In this document: positions 25,201 to 33,540 of the stretch, one piece after another
How the letters are laid out: each line of letters begins with the position of its first letter
Position numbering within the stretch: the first letter of the stretch is position 1
NCBI GenBank assembly: GCA_018340375.1
Contig: JAFFJZ010000006.1
Span: 12,604,001-12,668,000 of the forward strand
Reading direction: 5' to 3'
Source: Gonatopus flavifemur
Lineage: Eukaryota > Arthropoda > Insecta > Hymenoptera > Dryinidae
DNA: 64,000 nucleotides
Translations under genes and position numbers: made by a program
The notes under the pieces: model-generated
Database searches by the model: none
Seen by the model: the letters and a program-made list of their open reading frames with translations, nothing else
Told to the model about the DNA's origin: nothing

Positions 25201-28200
25201 AACAATTTTCCTTTCCAATTTTTTTTTCACTCCAATGATCTCAACACCTCGATCTCAAACTAAACAGTATGTGACGATAAATACCCGCTGGGAATTTAGA
25301 ATAGTTAACAACAAATTCCGACCGGGATTTTTATTGGTTTCATCGTAACTCAACTATCATTCCTTGTCGCGTATATAAATTTTATACAATGAAATAACAG
25401 TTCTTAATATCAAAATATTGCACATTGTTTGTTATTTAAAGAGATATAAAGATACCCATAATGAAAAAGAACTTTGTACAAATGAGATTGTTATATAGTA
25501 ATCATGGAATATTCCTTCGTTCAAAAATGCAGGGCTTGAGAAGTATTTATATGAAGAAATAAAACCAGTACTCCATAAATGATTGCATTCCCTTAGAGGA
25601 AAGTTGGAACAATTTTGGCAATCACAATTATTCTAATAATTTTCACACCTCTGTATTCTTCATGATTAGAAACTATGTTGAAAAATTCGTTCATCTGTTT
25701 TTAGTCGAGTAGATGCACGAGCCTTCTTTATTTTCTGGCCTAGACCCAGTTGTCGCAACATACTCTCACTATCTGCTTGCTCTTTTTGTAACTCAGTTGA
25801 AAAATGATATCAACTTGGATGATAGCATCCTGCAACGATTTGGAAACGATGATGCCATCCCTCAGATACTTTATTCGTTCTCGACAGCTTTTGGCGTACA
25901 GCGTTGTATTGTTTAACGTTTATATCATGTTGACTCGTTGCCAAGGATACTCCAATCCAAAATTCTATAATGTGAACAGAATTTAATCGGAACCAAGAAC
26001 TATTGGATGAACGGCTAATTGGAATTTAAGTGGACCTAAGAACTATTAGACAAAAAGTCTTGTGGACCAAACAAGTTTCTGGAACTTTTGACTCCCTACC
26101 GATTATATCCCTCATGGCACAATTATTAATCGCATAATGATTGAAATTTTACTGCAATAACACGGAAACAATTAGTGATCCAAATTTTCGTTGACTAGTG
26201 TATGTCACTTTTGGACGGAGCACAAATTAATTCGATCTTCATTTTTTCTTTTTGAACCTGTGCTCCGTCCCAAAGTGACATACTAGTCAACGGAAATTTG
26301 AATCACTAATTTTTTCCGTAAACGGAGTGTGTGTTATTGTTAGTCTTGGGGGAATTATTTTAAAAATCAACAGAAATTTCAAGAGATAGAGAGAAGGGTA
26401 CTTGAATATACACCGAGGAAAAGGGTTTGGTTGAATATTAGACAGCTCGGAAAATTTAGCAATTCTAAATAGAAAATTTGATCGAAACAAATTAAATTTA
26501 TTTGTGTCAACTAAAATTTAACTTTTAAAACTCAATTTTAGTTGCCACAGCTAGGTGCCTTTCTCTCAATCTATTCAAGAAGTTTGGAGATGAGATTGAT
26601 CATCCCACAGAGAGAAAGAATATTCCTTTGATCCTAAGAAATATAGAGTTTTTGGAATGAATCTGAAGAAATGTATTTCTTCGGGTCAATGATTCTTTTG
26701 GTTCCTCAAGAACGAGTGTAGAATTTCCTTCGCTTCATTCTTCATACATCATCGTTGACAAAACAGTAGATATATTCTATCGTATAGATGAAATCGAACG
26801 ACCCGTACAGGAAATTCGATCGATACAGCAGTCTCGCTGTATAATTAATAAACATCTACGCATATAAACATTCGAACTTTCTCACAGTTTTTGTTCTCTC
26901 CAGCTTTCGAAATGACTCCTCAATGTTTTCCGAAAATTCAAATTCCATTTCTTCTCGTATAATCGAGAAATGATAATAAAAACCTGTTCAATCGTTAAAC
27001 CGAACGATTTATTTTATTTGCAAATAGGAGTAAGTGAGTCTTAGTCATAGCAGAGTTTGAAATCTTGGTCGGACTTTCACTCGATGTAGTTATTGTATTT
27101 TGTCAGCGATTGCTATATGAAACTTTAACCGGCCGATGCATGAATTGACCGAAACTTTTGTTCTCTTCCACTTTGCTTCTACTTTTTTTCCTCTTCTTTT
27201 TTTTTTCTTTCTTTTCTCTTATAACTCTTATAGCTCAAGAACGTAGCAATCGACCGGTTTTCAACAGGCGCAATTACGTTGCACAATGATATCTGGCAGC
27301 AGCGTACAGTGGTAGAACGGCAATAAGATTTTCTTGGGTAGATCAGCGGTGTAAGAATACTGGAGAGGGAAGAGGGACATATTATCTTATGTATTGCCTC
27401 GTACTTCGTAGTAATAATGATAATAATAATGATAATAACGATGATGATAATAACAATAATAGTGGTTGACCGTTCACTTCTTATGAAGAATTATAAAGCG
27501 TGATATACAGATATAGAATGTAGATATAGAAGTTTACCATTCACAACAATCGAAGACAAATAAAGTAGAATTTTTCGGTTTGAATTATGATTTTTTTATT
27601 TTCACTGAATTCTTTGAAGGTGCCTGCTCTTGGCACTGCTCAACAAAATGGCATGAAAATTCCTCGAAGAAATGATTTTTATTGCGTTTTTCTCCAGTGC
27701 CAAGAGGAAGACTCGCGGGGATTTCAACAAGAAATTGTTGACTTCTCCAGCAAAATTTGTTCACTATTCTATACATGATACAGAAATTTGCTGAACACTG
27801 AATCACTGACAGAAAAATGACCTGGTTGAAACATTTCCACCAGAAAATGTGCTTGTGATGTCCAGAAACAATGATTGAAGCAAAAATTAACTACATCTTT
27901 CGGATTAAGAAAACCAGATTCTTTTCTTGGTGTGATAACCAGAATATGCAGTTAATTTTGGCTTCAACCACTTTTTCTGGACATCACAATCACATTTTCC
28001 GTTGAATCGAACTAGATTTCAAGCTATTGCGATCAGGTATGTTTCAACCAGGGCGTTTTTCTGTCAGTGCACAGCCAGAAAAAATCGCTGTCGTAGCTAA
28101 CAAGATAGCTGTCACACCCCGAGAGAAGAGATATCATTCTGAAGAATACCATAATTTATGGATTTTTGGCGTTAGTCTGATTCGAGTCAGAGTCAATATT

Positions 28201-30394
28201 TACGTGAACGTACGTTCCTCGTGAAAGTCCCAGCCCTTATGGTACTTTCCATATCTTAAGGTATCTTCCCAAGTAGGAATGCTTCAGTTATTGACGAGTT
28301 TTGTAACGCTCAACTAGCCAGATACTAGACCCTTGCGAGTACCTCGTTAGAACCCTACGAGGCACTCGCAAGCGTCTAGTTTTTAGCTGGTTGAATGTTA
28401 CAAGACTCGTCAATTACTGTAGAGCATTTCTACTAGGCAATTCACGTAAATATTATGGTATTTTCCAAGATACCTTTTTTCCATGCAGTGAATTTCTCCT
28501 TTCTCTGTTTCTTTGATTCAACGATAAACGTATTTCTAAATTTGTAATAGTTATAAGATCTGAACAATATCAAGTTGAGAGCAAACTCGTCGGTTGAAAC
28601 CAAAGAATCTCGTTTGATCGATACGGAAATCGTTTTTAATTGATAAACTTAGTTGAAGAGTTTGAATACGAGTTTGTAACGTTAGTATACATTCGCGTAC
28701 ATCTTCCTTTCCTCGACAAATGTCCATCGACAAATCACTAGAACAAAGGAGCTAAGAGGAGGCTAATAAACAAGAGTTGCGCACTTCTCGAACGAGGCGT
28801 TCTCTTCCGGGCCGCGGGCAATAAACTCGCCTACTACTGGTTACTCGCACCATTGCACGGACATGCATTTTCTATGTACTCCTTCTTAATACATGCCACA
28901 TGCATTCGGCACCTTACGCGTGTGGTACTTACGTGCGCTTGTAGAAGAGAGAAAGTCCCTCGGCTCGTTTTCGATCGCGCAGGTGGTGCCACTAACTATA
29001 ATGCCATAGAACAAAGATTACTAGTCTCGTAGCAGCCTTTATTTTGTCTAACAAGTGTAATATCACGGTACGCCCTCTGGTCACGGTACGACTCTAGGTG
29101 TCGATATTAATGATTTTCTTTTGACTTTCAATCAGCTTGAGATGAAATTCATTATACGCGTTAGAGCATTCTAATAGACCGTAAGAATATGTTGGTTTTA
29201 TTTTTCCTCTGCTTAAATACTCTCGGTTACGACTCCCGTTTCTACCATTCTGATCCTTCTGCACGGCAGGTTCGGTATTATCACAATCGGTTACGTACAG
29301 ACAAAGAAAATTTCATGCAAAATTATTGGATAAACGTTAATACGAATGACGGAGATTGAAGGTTTGGATTGGACTTTACTGAACCTAGTTTAGTTGGTCT
29401 TTCGTAACTTTGTTTCGTAAGAACGAAAAATATCCATGAATTTCGAGTCGAATGTATTTACAGAGCAGCGTAATGAACAGCCGTTCCTTTTGGAAATGCG
29501 AAAACTTGTCCATATATCACTTACGCCTGATAAACTCTTCTTTCTCGCCACAAATGAATGGCTTTAGGAAAGTGCGTAAGATTTTTCATAAGATCATTTC
29601 TCATTACCACTCCCCTTTTACTCACGATGTCTCTTTGGAATACTCTGGTGGTGAAAGAACCTTCTATACGTTTCTGAAAGGGAAGAGGCCAGAAAGGGAA
29701 AATTTACCAATTGAATTCTACGAACCGCGATCAGCGCGGAACATTATGACCAACTCATAAAAGCCCCAATTTGTAGCCCCACGATACAGACATCGGGCTC
29801 CACCCCGGCTTTCATAGTTATTGTAGTGCCACGGGTGGCGGTCAAGTGGATTAGGATGACATAAAACTCGAAAGTCATGGCCAAGCTATATCTATATAAA
29901 AGAAAATAAACGCAATACGGAAAGGGGAAAAGATTCTGTCTTGTATTTATTTCCCACAATAGACGACTACGAAGACGAATTTAATGAATAATTGATTCTC
30001 GTGTGTATTTCAAATGAGTTTTCTTAGGGATAAATTCGTTGGGGTGGGTAGATTTTGTAGAATAGCTCGGAATAATCCAAAGAAGAATGATTATTTTTGA
30101 ATAATATCTTGATTGTTGGTGAAAGGCGTGAATGAGTGTTTGAAATAAATTTGATTAACATGGAGAATACAGAAAATAAAAGATTGTTGTTTTTGATTTA
30201 TTTTTCAGGATGCCGAGATCGAGAAGTCGAGACTGCCGTTAATTGGTTCTAGTTATCCAACAAGTCCGAGCAACGGCATGTCCCCGTCCACGGACAGCAT
30301 TTTGTCGTTGCTGATTCCAGCACCCCTGCGGGAGACTCTCTGGACAACGGTAGCTCTTTATCTCGGTTGGAGATTAGTTTCGCGTTTGCGATAG
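1059..30394 (+). CDS. Putative BH3-only pro-apoptotic protein, tail-anchored; join(1059..1200,21036..21487,30209..30394)
   Basis: The spliced product is 259 residues. In order it has an N-terminal acidic stretch and a Leu/Gln-rich amphipathic segment (about 19-40), then a basic stretch and a Leu/Asp-rich stretch (48-90). A Pro/Ser/Arg-rich linker follows (about 89-137, with SP/TP dipeptides and four consecutive arginines at 131-134), then a Thr-rich spacer (141-161), a BH3 motif at 178-195, and a C-terminal hydrophobic segment (about 238-258) with R239, R253, R257 and R259. The BH3 reads WARVGANLRNIADDFHAS, with hydrophobic positions V181, L185, I188 and F192, small A189 and the invariant Asp D190. 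Such motifs bind the groove of Bcl-2-like proteins at mitochondria and ER. No BH1/BH2 (NWGR-type) sequence is present, so a multidomain Bcl-2 protein is excluded. Both introns join in frame with consensus sites. Drosophila has two multidomain family members (Buffy, Debcl) and one reported BH3-only protein (Sayonara, from memory). Orthology to any of these is unproven. Function is inferred from motif and architecture. Confidence 0.85.
8019..8232. mobile_element. Foldback MITE ending in CACGGAGAAAAA (family B, copy 1)
   Basis: It starts CACGGAGAAAAAATGG and ends TTTTTTCTCCGTG. The interior TTTGCTACTATAGCGCC is almost identical to the copy at 15494. An open frame runs through it, but the frame crosses the terminal repeats and is not a gene. 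Confidence 0.7.
8930..9288. mobile_element. Adjacent MITE remnants with GCTGTNACAGC words (family A)
   Basis: The left part (to about 9055) ends TTTTTCTCCGTGC. The right part (from about 9106) starts TTCGCTGTGACAGCGA and ends TTGTCACAGCGAGTTTTTC followed by TTCGTG. These are the diagnostic words of family A, which recurs across the window. Confidence 0.6.
9818..10165. mobile_element. Foldback MITE with CACGGAGAG left end
   Basis: It is preceded by TATA and begins CACGGAGAGAAAG. The segment GACCGCGAGTTTTAGGTTGA (9861-9880) and following bases reappear inverted as CAACCTGAAACTCGCGGTTC near 10130-10150. The right terminus is degraded. Confidence 0.55.
12039..12057 (+). other. Predicted G-quadruplex tract
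   Basis: GGGGAGGGGTGGGAGGGGG has four G-runs of three or more with single-base loops. It lies on the sense strand of intron 1. Confidence 0.6.
12277..12300. repeat. (AC)n microsatellite
   Basis: Twelve uninterrupted AC units, followed by a degenerate CGYAYAC-type tail. Confidence 0.9.
13091..13493. mobile_element. Foldback element with TAGGGTGGTTCTTATT termini, interrupted by a second MITE
   Basis: The left end TAGGGTGGTTCTTATTTTATA is the inverse of TATACATAGAATAAGAACCA and CCCTA at the right end. The arms continue inward over more than 100 bases, including CTAATTTTGTTCTACATCA and its complement around the centre (about 13313-13410). A second, unrelated MITE (13114-13251) is inserted in the left arm. 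Confidence 0.8.
13114..13251. mobile_element. 138-bp MITE with CACTGTAAAAA ends nested in the 13091-13493 foldback
   Basis: It begins CACTGTAAAAAGTTGGC and ends TTTTTTACAGTG, with a direct TATA on each side (13110-13113 and 13252-13255). Removing it restores the outer element's left arm, so it arrived later. Confidence 0.8.
14021..14097 (-). pseudogene. tRNA-derived sequence (SINE head or decayed tRNA)
   Basis: On the minus strand a B-box-like GGGTTCGATCC is preceded by an anticodon-arm-like segment (CTCGCTTTTGACCCGAA) and an A-box/D-arm-like segment (GCAGCTGAAGTCGTAGCG). The acceptor stem does not close and the T-stem is mispaired, so this is not a working tRNA. No second SINE copy was recognised in the window. 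Confidence 0.45.
14408..15012. mobile_element. Family A MITE split by a CATATATG-word element
   Basis: It begins CACGCGGAAAAAGAATGTTG and ends near TTTTTTCTCTCCGAGTG. The halves (to about 14549 and from about 14900) carry family A words such as CTTGTTAGCTATTGC and TTTTGCTGGAGAAGTCAAC. They flank an inserted AT-palindrome array. Confidence 0.6.
14550..14899. mobile_element. Element made of CATATATG palindromic words, inverted TTGTAAAAATGA ends
   Basis: About twenty variants of (CC)CATATATG(G), GGGCCATATATGA and ATTCATATATG fill the interior. The ends are inverted: TTGTAAAAATGAATCATATA on the left, TATGAATCATTTTTACAAGGG on the right. Flanking DNA reads as a continuous family A MITE when this is removed. 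Confidence 0.65.
15040..15825. repeat. Cluster of MITE fragments around 15.0-15.8 kb
   Basis: Family A words (TTCGCTGTGACAGCAAAG at 15045; GTCAGCTGTGGCAGCGAAT near 15720) surround a CACTGAGAGAAA foldback (15152 to about 15333, with AATCCAAGGACTATGACGA and its imperfect inverse) and family B copy 2. The order suggests repeated insertion into the same place. Confidence 0.5.
15494..15628. mobile_element. Foldback MITE, family B, copy 2 (shorter)
   Basis: It shares the CACGGAGAAAAAATGG start and the following interior with the 8019 copy. It is shorter by an internal deletion and its right end has decayed (TCTCTCCCTG). Confidence 0.65.
16557..16795. repeat. Degenerate tandem repeat of GCTCGCTTCGCTCGC modules
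   Basis: Three modules alternate: ACGCTCGCTCCGCTCGCCAT, CAAATGGCGCTCGCTTCGCT and CTCAAATTTGAA. Recurrences of AATTTGAA-ACGCTCG lie roughly 60-95 bases apart. The GC-rich words contrast with the AT-rich surroundings. Confidence 0.7.
18721..19046. mobile_element. Family A MITE
   Basis: It starts ACGGAGAAAAGAAGAAGTTC and contains ACTTCTCCAGCTGCAGGAGC and GCTAACAAGATTCCTGTAAC. It ends around GTTAGCTGCGGCAGCGAGTT. Confidence 0.55.
19962..20223. mobile_element. 262-bp foldback MITE (family C, copy 1) with TA target duplication
   Basis: It begins CACGGAGAAAAAGGTATCTT and ends AAGATATCTGTTTTCTCAGT then G. TA lies on both sides (19960-19961 and 20224-20225). The arms are long inverse copies, for example CCATAATTCATGGAGTTTTG against ATCCATAAATTATGG. 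Confidence 0.8.
21036..21487 (+). CDS. Exon 2 of the BH3-only gene (residues 48-198), carries the BH3 motif
   Basis: The acceptor is a pyrimidine-rich tract ending in TTTCAG at 21035. The exon completes codon 48 (CAT, His) and stays open for 452 nt. It ends exactly on a codon boundary (Lys198) before a perfect AG/GTAAGT donor at 21488. It is visibly richer in G+C than the flanking introns, as expected for coding DNA. It encodes a Pro/Ser-rich linker with several SP/TP sites, a run of four arginines followed by L-T-S (residues 131-137), a Thr-rich stretch, and the BH3 helix at the very end. The similarity to the vertebrate Puma BH3 is striking by eye: W, A-R, G-A-x-L-R and A-D-D occur in matching or near-matching positions. 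Confidence 0.9.
22309..22460. repeat. Two short (TA)n microsatellites
   Basis: TA/AT tracts at about 22309-22327 and 22429-22455, separated by unique sequence in intron 2. Confidence 0.8.
23410..24738. mobile_element. 1.33-kb palindromic-word element (CCTGATCAGG) with CCCNANTAGAAATT termini
   Basis: The left end is CCCGACTAGAAATT (23410-23423). The right end, read inverted, is CCCTAGTAGAAATT (24725-24738). The interior is built from dozens of variants of CCTGATCAGG, AGGACCTGA and CAGGTCCTGATCAGG, which are self-complementary words. No transposase reading frame is present and no clear target duplication was seen. Confidence 0.65.
24745..25015. mobile_element. Truncated MITE with CACTGACAGAAAAA left end (family D, copy 1)
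   Basis: It is preceded by TA. It matches the 27804-28069 element along its length, but stops after TTGCGACTACGAATG and lacks the right terminal repeat. Confidence 0.7.
25082..25653. mobile_element. Tc1/mariner-type non-autonomous element, TA target duplication
   Basis: The terminal repeats CAGAGGTGTGAAAATTATT (25082) and AATAATTTTCACACCTCTG (to 25653) are exact inverses and extend to about 27 bases. TA flanks both sides. The CAnnGGTGTnnAAATTATT form is typical of Tc1-like ends. At 572 bp it has lost any transposase. Confidence 0.75.
26161..26320. mobile_element. 160-bp near-perfect foldback MITE
   Basis: The arms 26171-26223 and 26259-26310 are inverse copies, for example GTATGTCACTTTTGGACGGA against TCCGTCCCAAAGTGACATAC, around a short T-rich loop. 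The ends are CACGGAAACA and TTTTTCCGTA, variants of the CACGGAGAAAAA terminus. Confidence 0.8.
27416..27470. repeat. (AATGAT/AAT)n microsatellite
   Basis: AAT, GAT and AAC triplets in tandem. Confidence 0.85.
27700..28115. mobile_element. Family A MITE interrupted by a family D MITE
   Basis: Family A words (TTGACTTCTCCAGCAAAATT before; GCTGTCGTAGCTAACAAGAT after) flank the element at 27804-28069. Confidence 0.6.
27804..28069. mobile_element. 266-bp MITE, family D, complete copy
   Basis: It begins CACTGACAGAAAAATGACCT and ends GCGTTTTTCTGTCAGTG, with perfect 14-base outer inverted repeats. Internal inverted segments include TTCTGGACATCACAATCACA. It is nested in a family A copy. Confidence 0.8.
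28118..28495. mobile_element. Family C MITE, copy 2, with a nested foldback
   Basis: It shares AATACCATAATTTATGGATT and TTTTGGCGTTAGTCTGA with the 19962 copy. Its arms are separated by an insertion at 28268-28438. The right end AAGATACCTTTTTTCCATGC has decayed. Confidence 0.7.
28268..28438. mobile_element. 171-bp foldback with CCCNAGTAGRAATGCT ends, nested in family C copy 2
   Basis: The left end CCCAAGTAGGAATGCT and right end AGCATTTCTACTAGGC are inverse with few mismatches. The arms continue (TTGACGAGTTTTGTAACG against TGTTACAAGACTCGTCAA) to a centre containing CTACGAGGCACTCGCAAG. Confidence 0.75.
28790..29040. promoter_or_regulatory. GC-richer, transposon-free block in intron 2
   Basis: This block is noticeably richer in G+C than its surroundings (CTTCCGGGCCGCGGGCAA; GATCGCGCAGGTGGTGCC) and has no repeat signature. 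It could be a regulatory element, an alternative promoter for the membrane-tail exon, or chance. The E-box CAGGTG is at about 28980. Confidence 0.25.
30209..30394 (+). CDS. Exon 3 of the BH3-only gene (residues 199-259 and stop), membrane tail
   Basis: The acceptor follows a strong pyrimidine tract (TTTGATTTATTTTTCAG, ending at 30208). The exon reads in phase 0 from Asp199 to a TAG at 30392-30394. A Ser/Pro-rich segment (residues 212-228) leads into a hydrophobic stretch, roughly L229 to L258, interrupted by P235/P237 and R239. The most membrane-like part is LWTTVALYLGWRLVSRL (242-258), followed by a terminal Arg. A moderately hydrophobic C-terminal helix with basic flanks is typical of tail-anchored mitochondrial outer membrane proteins, including Bim-like BH3-only proteins. 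A peripheral amphipathic tail is the alternative. Confidence 0.85.
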   Translation, partial: DAEIEKSRLPLIGSSYPTSPSNGMSPSTDSILSLLIPAPLRETLWTTVALYLGWRLVSRLR

Positions 30395-30980
30395 AGTTGG
30401 CGTCATCGATGTTTTGGCTTAACAATGATTACGAGTAACGATCCGATCGTTACGAGTTAATAATTCAATGTCCGTATCTACCGAGAAAGCTTCACTTCAT
30501 CCTTCATACGGATTAGTATTGCGTACGGAAACGACGTATTTTCGTCACACGTTGGTAATACATCCGTGCTGAGAGTTGCGTGAGAAGAATAGCTTCTGGA
30601 ACGGATATACCCTGAATCACAAATTTAGAAATAATAATTCTTATACGAGGAATCTAACGATCCAAGGACAATGCGAAATGATTATTATTTCGGAAGAGAT
30701 TATAGAAAGTAACGTCGTTGCGTCGTTGTTACCAAATCAATTTATTTGGACGAGAAGTGCGTGTTATCTATCCGGACGAGCGAGGAAAGCAATTGTGATT
30801 TTAATTATTGATCTTTCGTGTCTCTATGATGAGAATCCGTCAAAGACGTTCGACGTGAATTCGTAGCGGATGTTTTTGTATCGGACACTTTCGATGTGTA
30901 GAGAGTAGTGAAGCGCGATGGTAGGTTCGACTCGTTTGTTAACGTTGTCGAAGCGAGGAAAGAAAAAAAAAGAGAGAAAG

Positions 30981-31013
30981 AGAAGAAGAAGAAGAAGAAG
31001 AAGAAGAAGAAGA
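30981..31013. repeat. (GAA)n microsatellite
   Basis: Eleven GAA units in the probable 3' UTR. Confidence 0.9.
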
Positions 31014-31315
31014 AATGTTCCCAGATTTATGGGAACCGGATAGGATCGGAGAGACCCAAAGAGGACTTAAACCTAATAATCAAATGATGATCTCATTAAC
31101 GTAAAACGCAAGATTAAATTAGTTTGTGATGATATACATATGCGAGAGCGGGGGAAAGAGGAGGAGAGAGAGAAAAAGAATCTAGAAAATTTCTCCTCTT
31201 TCGCTCTCTTTTTCTTGATTTGATCGTGCTGCAGGCTTTTCAATGTCATCACGAGTTTCGTTGTCTCTTTTCCTCCCTCTCGTTCATTAGGCCTAAGATT
31301 CTAACGTGGCTTGTA

Positions 31316-31321
31316 AATAAA
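31316..31321 (+). terminator. Proximal candidate poly(A) signal AATAAA
   Basis: This is the first clear AATAAA after the stop codon, about 920 nt downstream, followed by a T/GT-rich stretch (TGTTTATCTTTCGGTCTCG). It overlaps a TGTAAATA Pumilio-like motif. Confidence 0.35.
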
Positions 31322-32384
31322 TGCCTCCTGTTTATCTTTCGGTCTCGTTGAAACAAAAAACAAAAATAAAAGAAACAATATGGAACATTTGAAAATTGAA
31401 AATTGAAAATTTAGCTCCAAAGGTTATTGAATGTTCCACTTGAGAAAACGATATCGGTTCTTTTTCTTTGTGTATATACAAACAAAACAAAAACGTCAAG
31501 CTGAGAGGAAAAAAGTTACAAATGTATTCCAAAGGATTTCTTTTTTATTGTTTCTCGTAAATAATGTGAAAAGCAAAAAAAAATACGAAGAGGAAGAGAG
31601 AGAAAGAGAGGAGAAATTGTATGTATGTATGAAATTTCTTGAATACGATAATAAACGATCATTCATAAGTTTACGTTGTATAATTCAAGTAGATAATCGA
31701 TTTTCGCGGGCAAAAATGCAGCAGCATTGTATGCAGTTAGTGTATATCGATCGATCGGCTGCAAAGCCCACGAATAGTTTTCAAATGATCTCCTTTTTTG
31801 GTTATTGAATATCGGGTGATTGGTTATTTGGATATCACCATCTCGATTTGTTTTTTTAATATCCTTTTTTCACGGGCAGTTAAGAGGAAAGGAAAAATGA
31901 TTAGAAAATGCATGTGGGTATGTACTTTTCTATATTTCTTTGGCTAAGTTTTTTTTTTTTTCTTTTTGATACTTCATTTACTGTGATTATTTTTGTTATC
32001 GCGACCATGAAGAAATTAAGTGTAAAAGCTAAGCTTTTTTTGATATTGTTGAAATAATTTCAGTGTTTTGTATAGTGTTTTTTCTTTTTTATTTGAATCC
32101 CAGTTATTTTTATTCATTTTTTTTTTGTTTGTTTTTTTCGATTCTTGGATTTCATTTTTTTTTTAATCCTTAGTTTCCGAAGTTATATGTTTTGTTTCAT
32201 TTTTGAGCTCAAGGCACGCGAAAGGGAGTCCAAGTTTAGTATCCAATTGATCTCTGTCTCTATGGTGAGTTTCGATTCTCATTCGAAGAATCATTCATTT
32301 TCGTTCGTCGTGGTTTCACAACGTGGTTTCTCGGTAAGTCGATTCTTTGGATTTTAAGACTCATGTTATTCGAGTGAAACACCG

Positions 32385-32481
32385 GTTTCGCGATATCGAT
32401 AATTTTTATAGAAATTTTGTCGAGTTTGTATCGAATTTTGATAAAAATAAAATTGTATATAAAGTATCGAAATCGCGAAAC
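32385..32481 (+). other. Hairpin in probable 3' UTR
   Basis: The left arm GTTTCGCGATATCGATA (32385-32401) is complementary, with one mismatch, to TATCGAAATCGCGAAAC (32465-32481). The 63-nt loop is AT-rich. No transposon-like termini are seen, so it may be an RNA structure rather than a MITE. Confidence 0.4.
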
Positions 32482-33014
32482 ACACATCTCGCATCGATCG
32501 CATTGTCGATCAACGAATTTACCGAGCAGCTACGGGGAATTTGAAACAAAAAACAAAAAGGCACACTTTTTTTTCTTTCAATCCTGATAAATCCTGGGAA
32601 ATTTCAATTTTGCCGCGTGAAATCTCTCCCCGCCATTCGTTCCGTAAAATGTATCGAAGAAGAAACATAATAGCAATGAGCTTACAATTTTTGCGAGAAA
32701 AAGGATTGTTTGTGAAAAGTCAATATTGACGATTTTTCTGAAATAATACAAAAAGCCAATAATAATCATTGTAGAGAAGCAAAGAATATTTTATAACGGA
32801 TTTGAGAAACGGATCCTATTTCTAAGAATGATGTTGCATATATTAAGAGAATTGTATTATAAAGTATAATAACGTTGTATCAAAGATAAGTTGATATGTA
32901 AGACCGCATTTTATCAAACGCTAGATGAAAGGTCTTGGTATTTTTCATGACTTGTAAAATTTTTTTCGATGTGCTTTTTTACAAACATTTTTTATCGTCA
33001 GAGTTAGGATTGAA

Positions 33015-33050
33015 AATAAATGAATAAATAAATAAATAAATGAATAAATA
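33015..33050 (+). terminator. Cluster of overlapping AATAAA/TGAATAAATA motifs
   Basis: Several AATAAA words in a short AATA/AAAT tandem tract could act as a poly(A) signal, or could simply be a microsatellite. Confidence 0.25.
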
Positions 33051-33329
33051 ATTTTAATCTAATAAGCGAGATATATTTATCGTGGAATTGCATTGCGCAA
33101 ATTGTGAATGGCTTTATTCCGACACTTTTGTGATATGAAACGAAAAAAGTTCAAGTACACATGTGTATGCCGGAGTGCTGTAGGTGGATCTTCTTCAGAA
33201 TATTCGTCGTTCAATGATATTTTCCTTTCAATCATTATTCGAGTCGATTGTAGAGTATCGAAAACACAGAAAATTCTCGATAAATGTCTGATTAAAATTC
33301 AGGTAAATCATCGACATATTCGTCACGGA

Positions 33330-33540
33330 GATGAAAGAAATTTGCTGTGACAGTGAAAAGTGTTTGCTCCTCCAACAAATTTTCTTTGCTATTCTGTATA
33401 TTATTTTGCTCTCTCGGCAATCCAGTTAGCCAGAGTGGTAGCGAATTCATAGCTAGGTTAGCAAAAAGATTTGCTATTCCATATATATATATATAATATC
33501 TCGATTCGACGTGACAGCAAATTTTCATTCTCCGTGTTCG
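33330..33540. mobile_element. Family A MITE in the probable 3' UTR
   Basis: It contains AAATTTGCTGTGACAGTGAA and TTAGCCAGAGTGGTAGCGAA, and ends GACAGCAAATTTTCATTCTC then CGTG. A TA microsatellite lies inside it. Confidence 0.6.

Larger units (their letters stand above)
21488..30208 (+). other. Intron 2 (phase 0, 8,721 bp)
   Basis: It runs from a GTAAGT donor to a pyrimidine-rich CAG acceptor and separates the BH3 exon from the membrane-tail exon. It contains a 1.3-kb palindromic-word element, a Tc1-like remnant, several foldback MITEs and a GC-richer block at 28.8-29.0 kb. The stretches 21.6-23.4 kb and 29.0-30.2 kb show nothing recognisable beyond short TA microsatellites. Confidence 0.8.

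Noticed and set aside
1059..30394. Multidomain Bcl-2 family protein
   Set aside because: No BH1 (NWGR) or BH2-like segment in any exon, and only 61 residues follow the BH3 exon.
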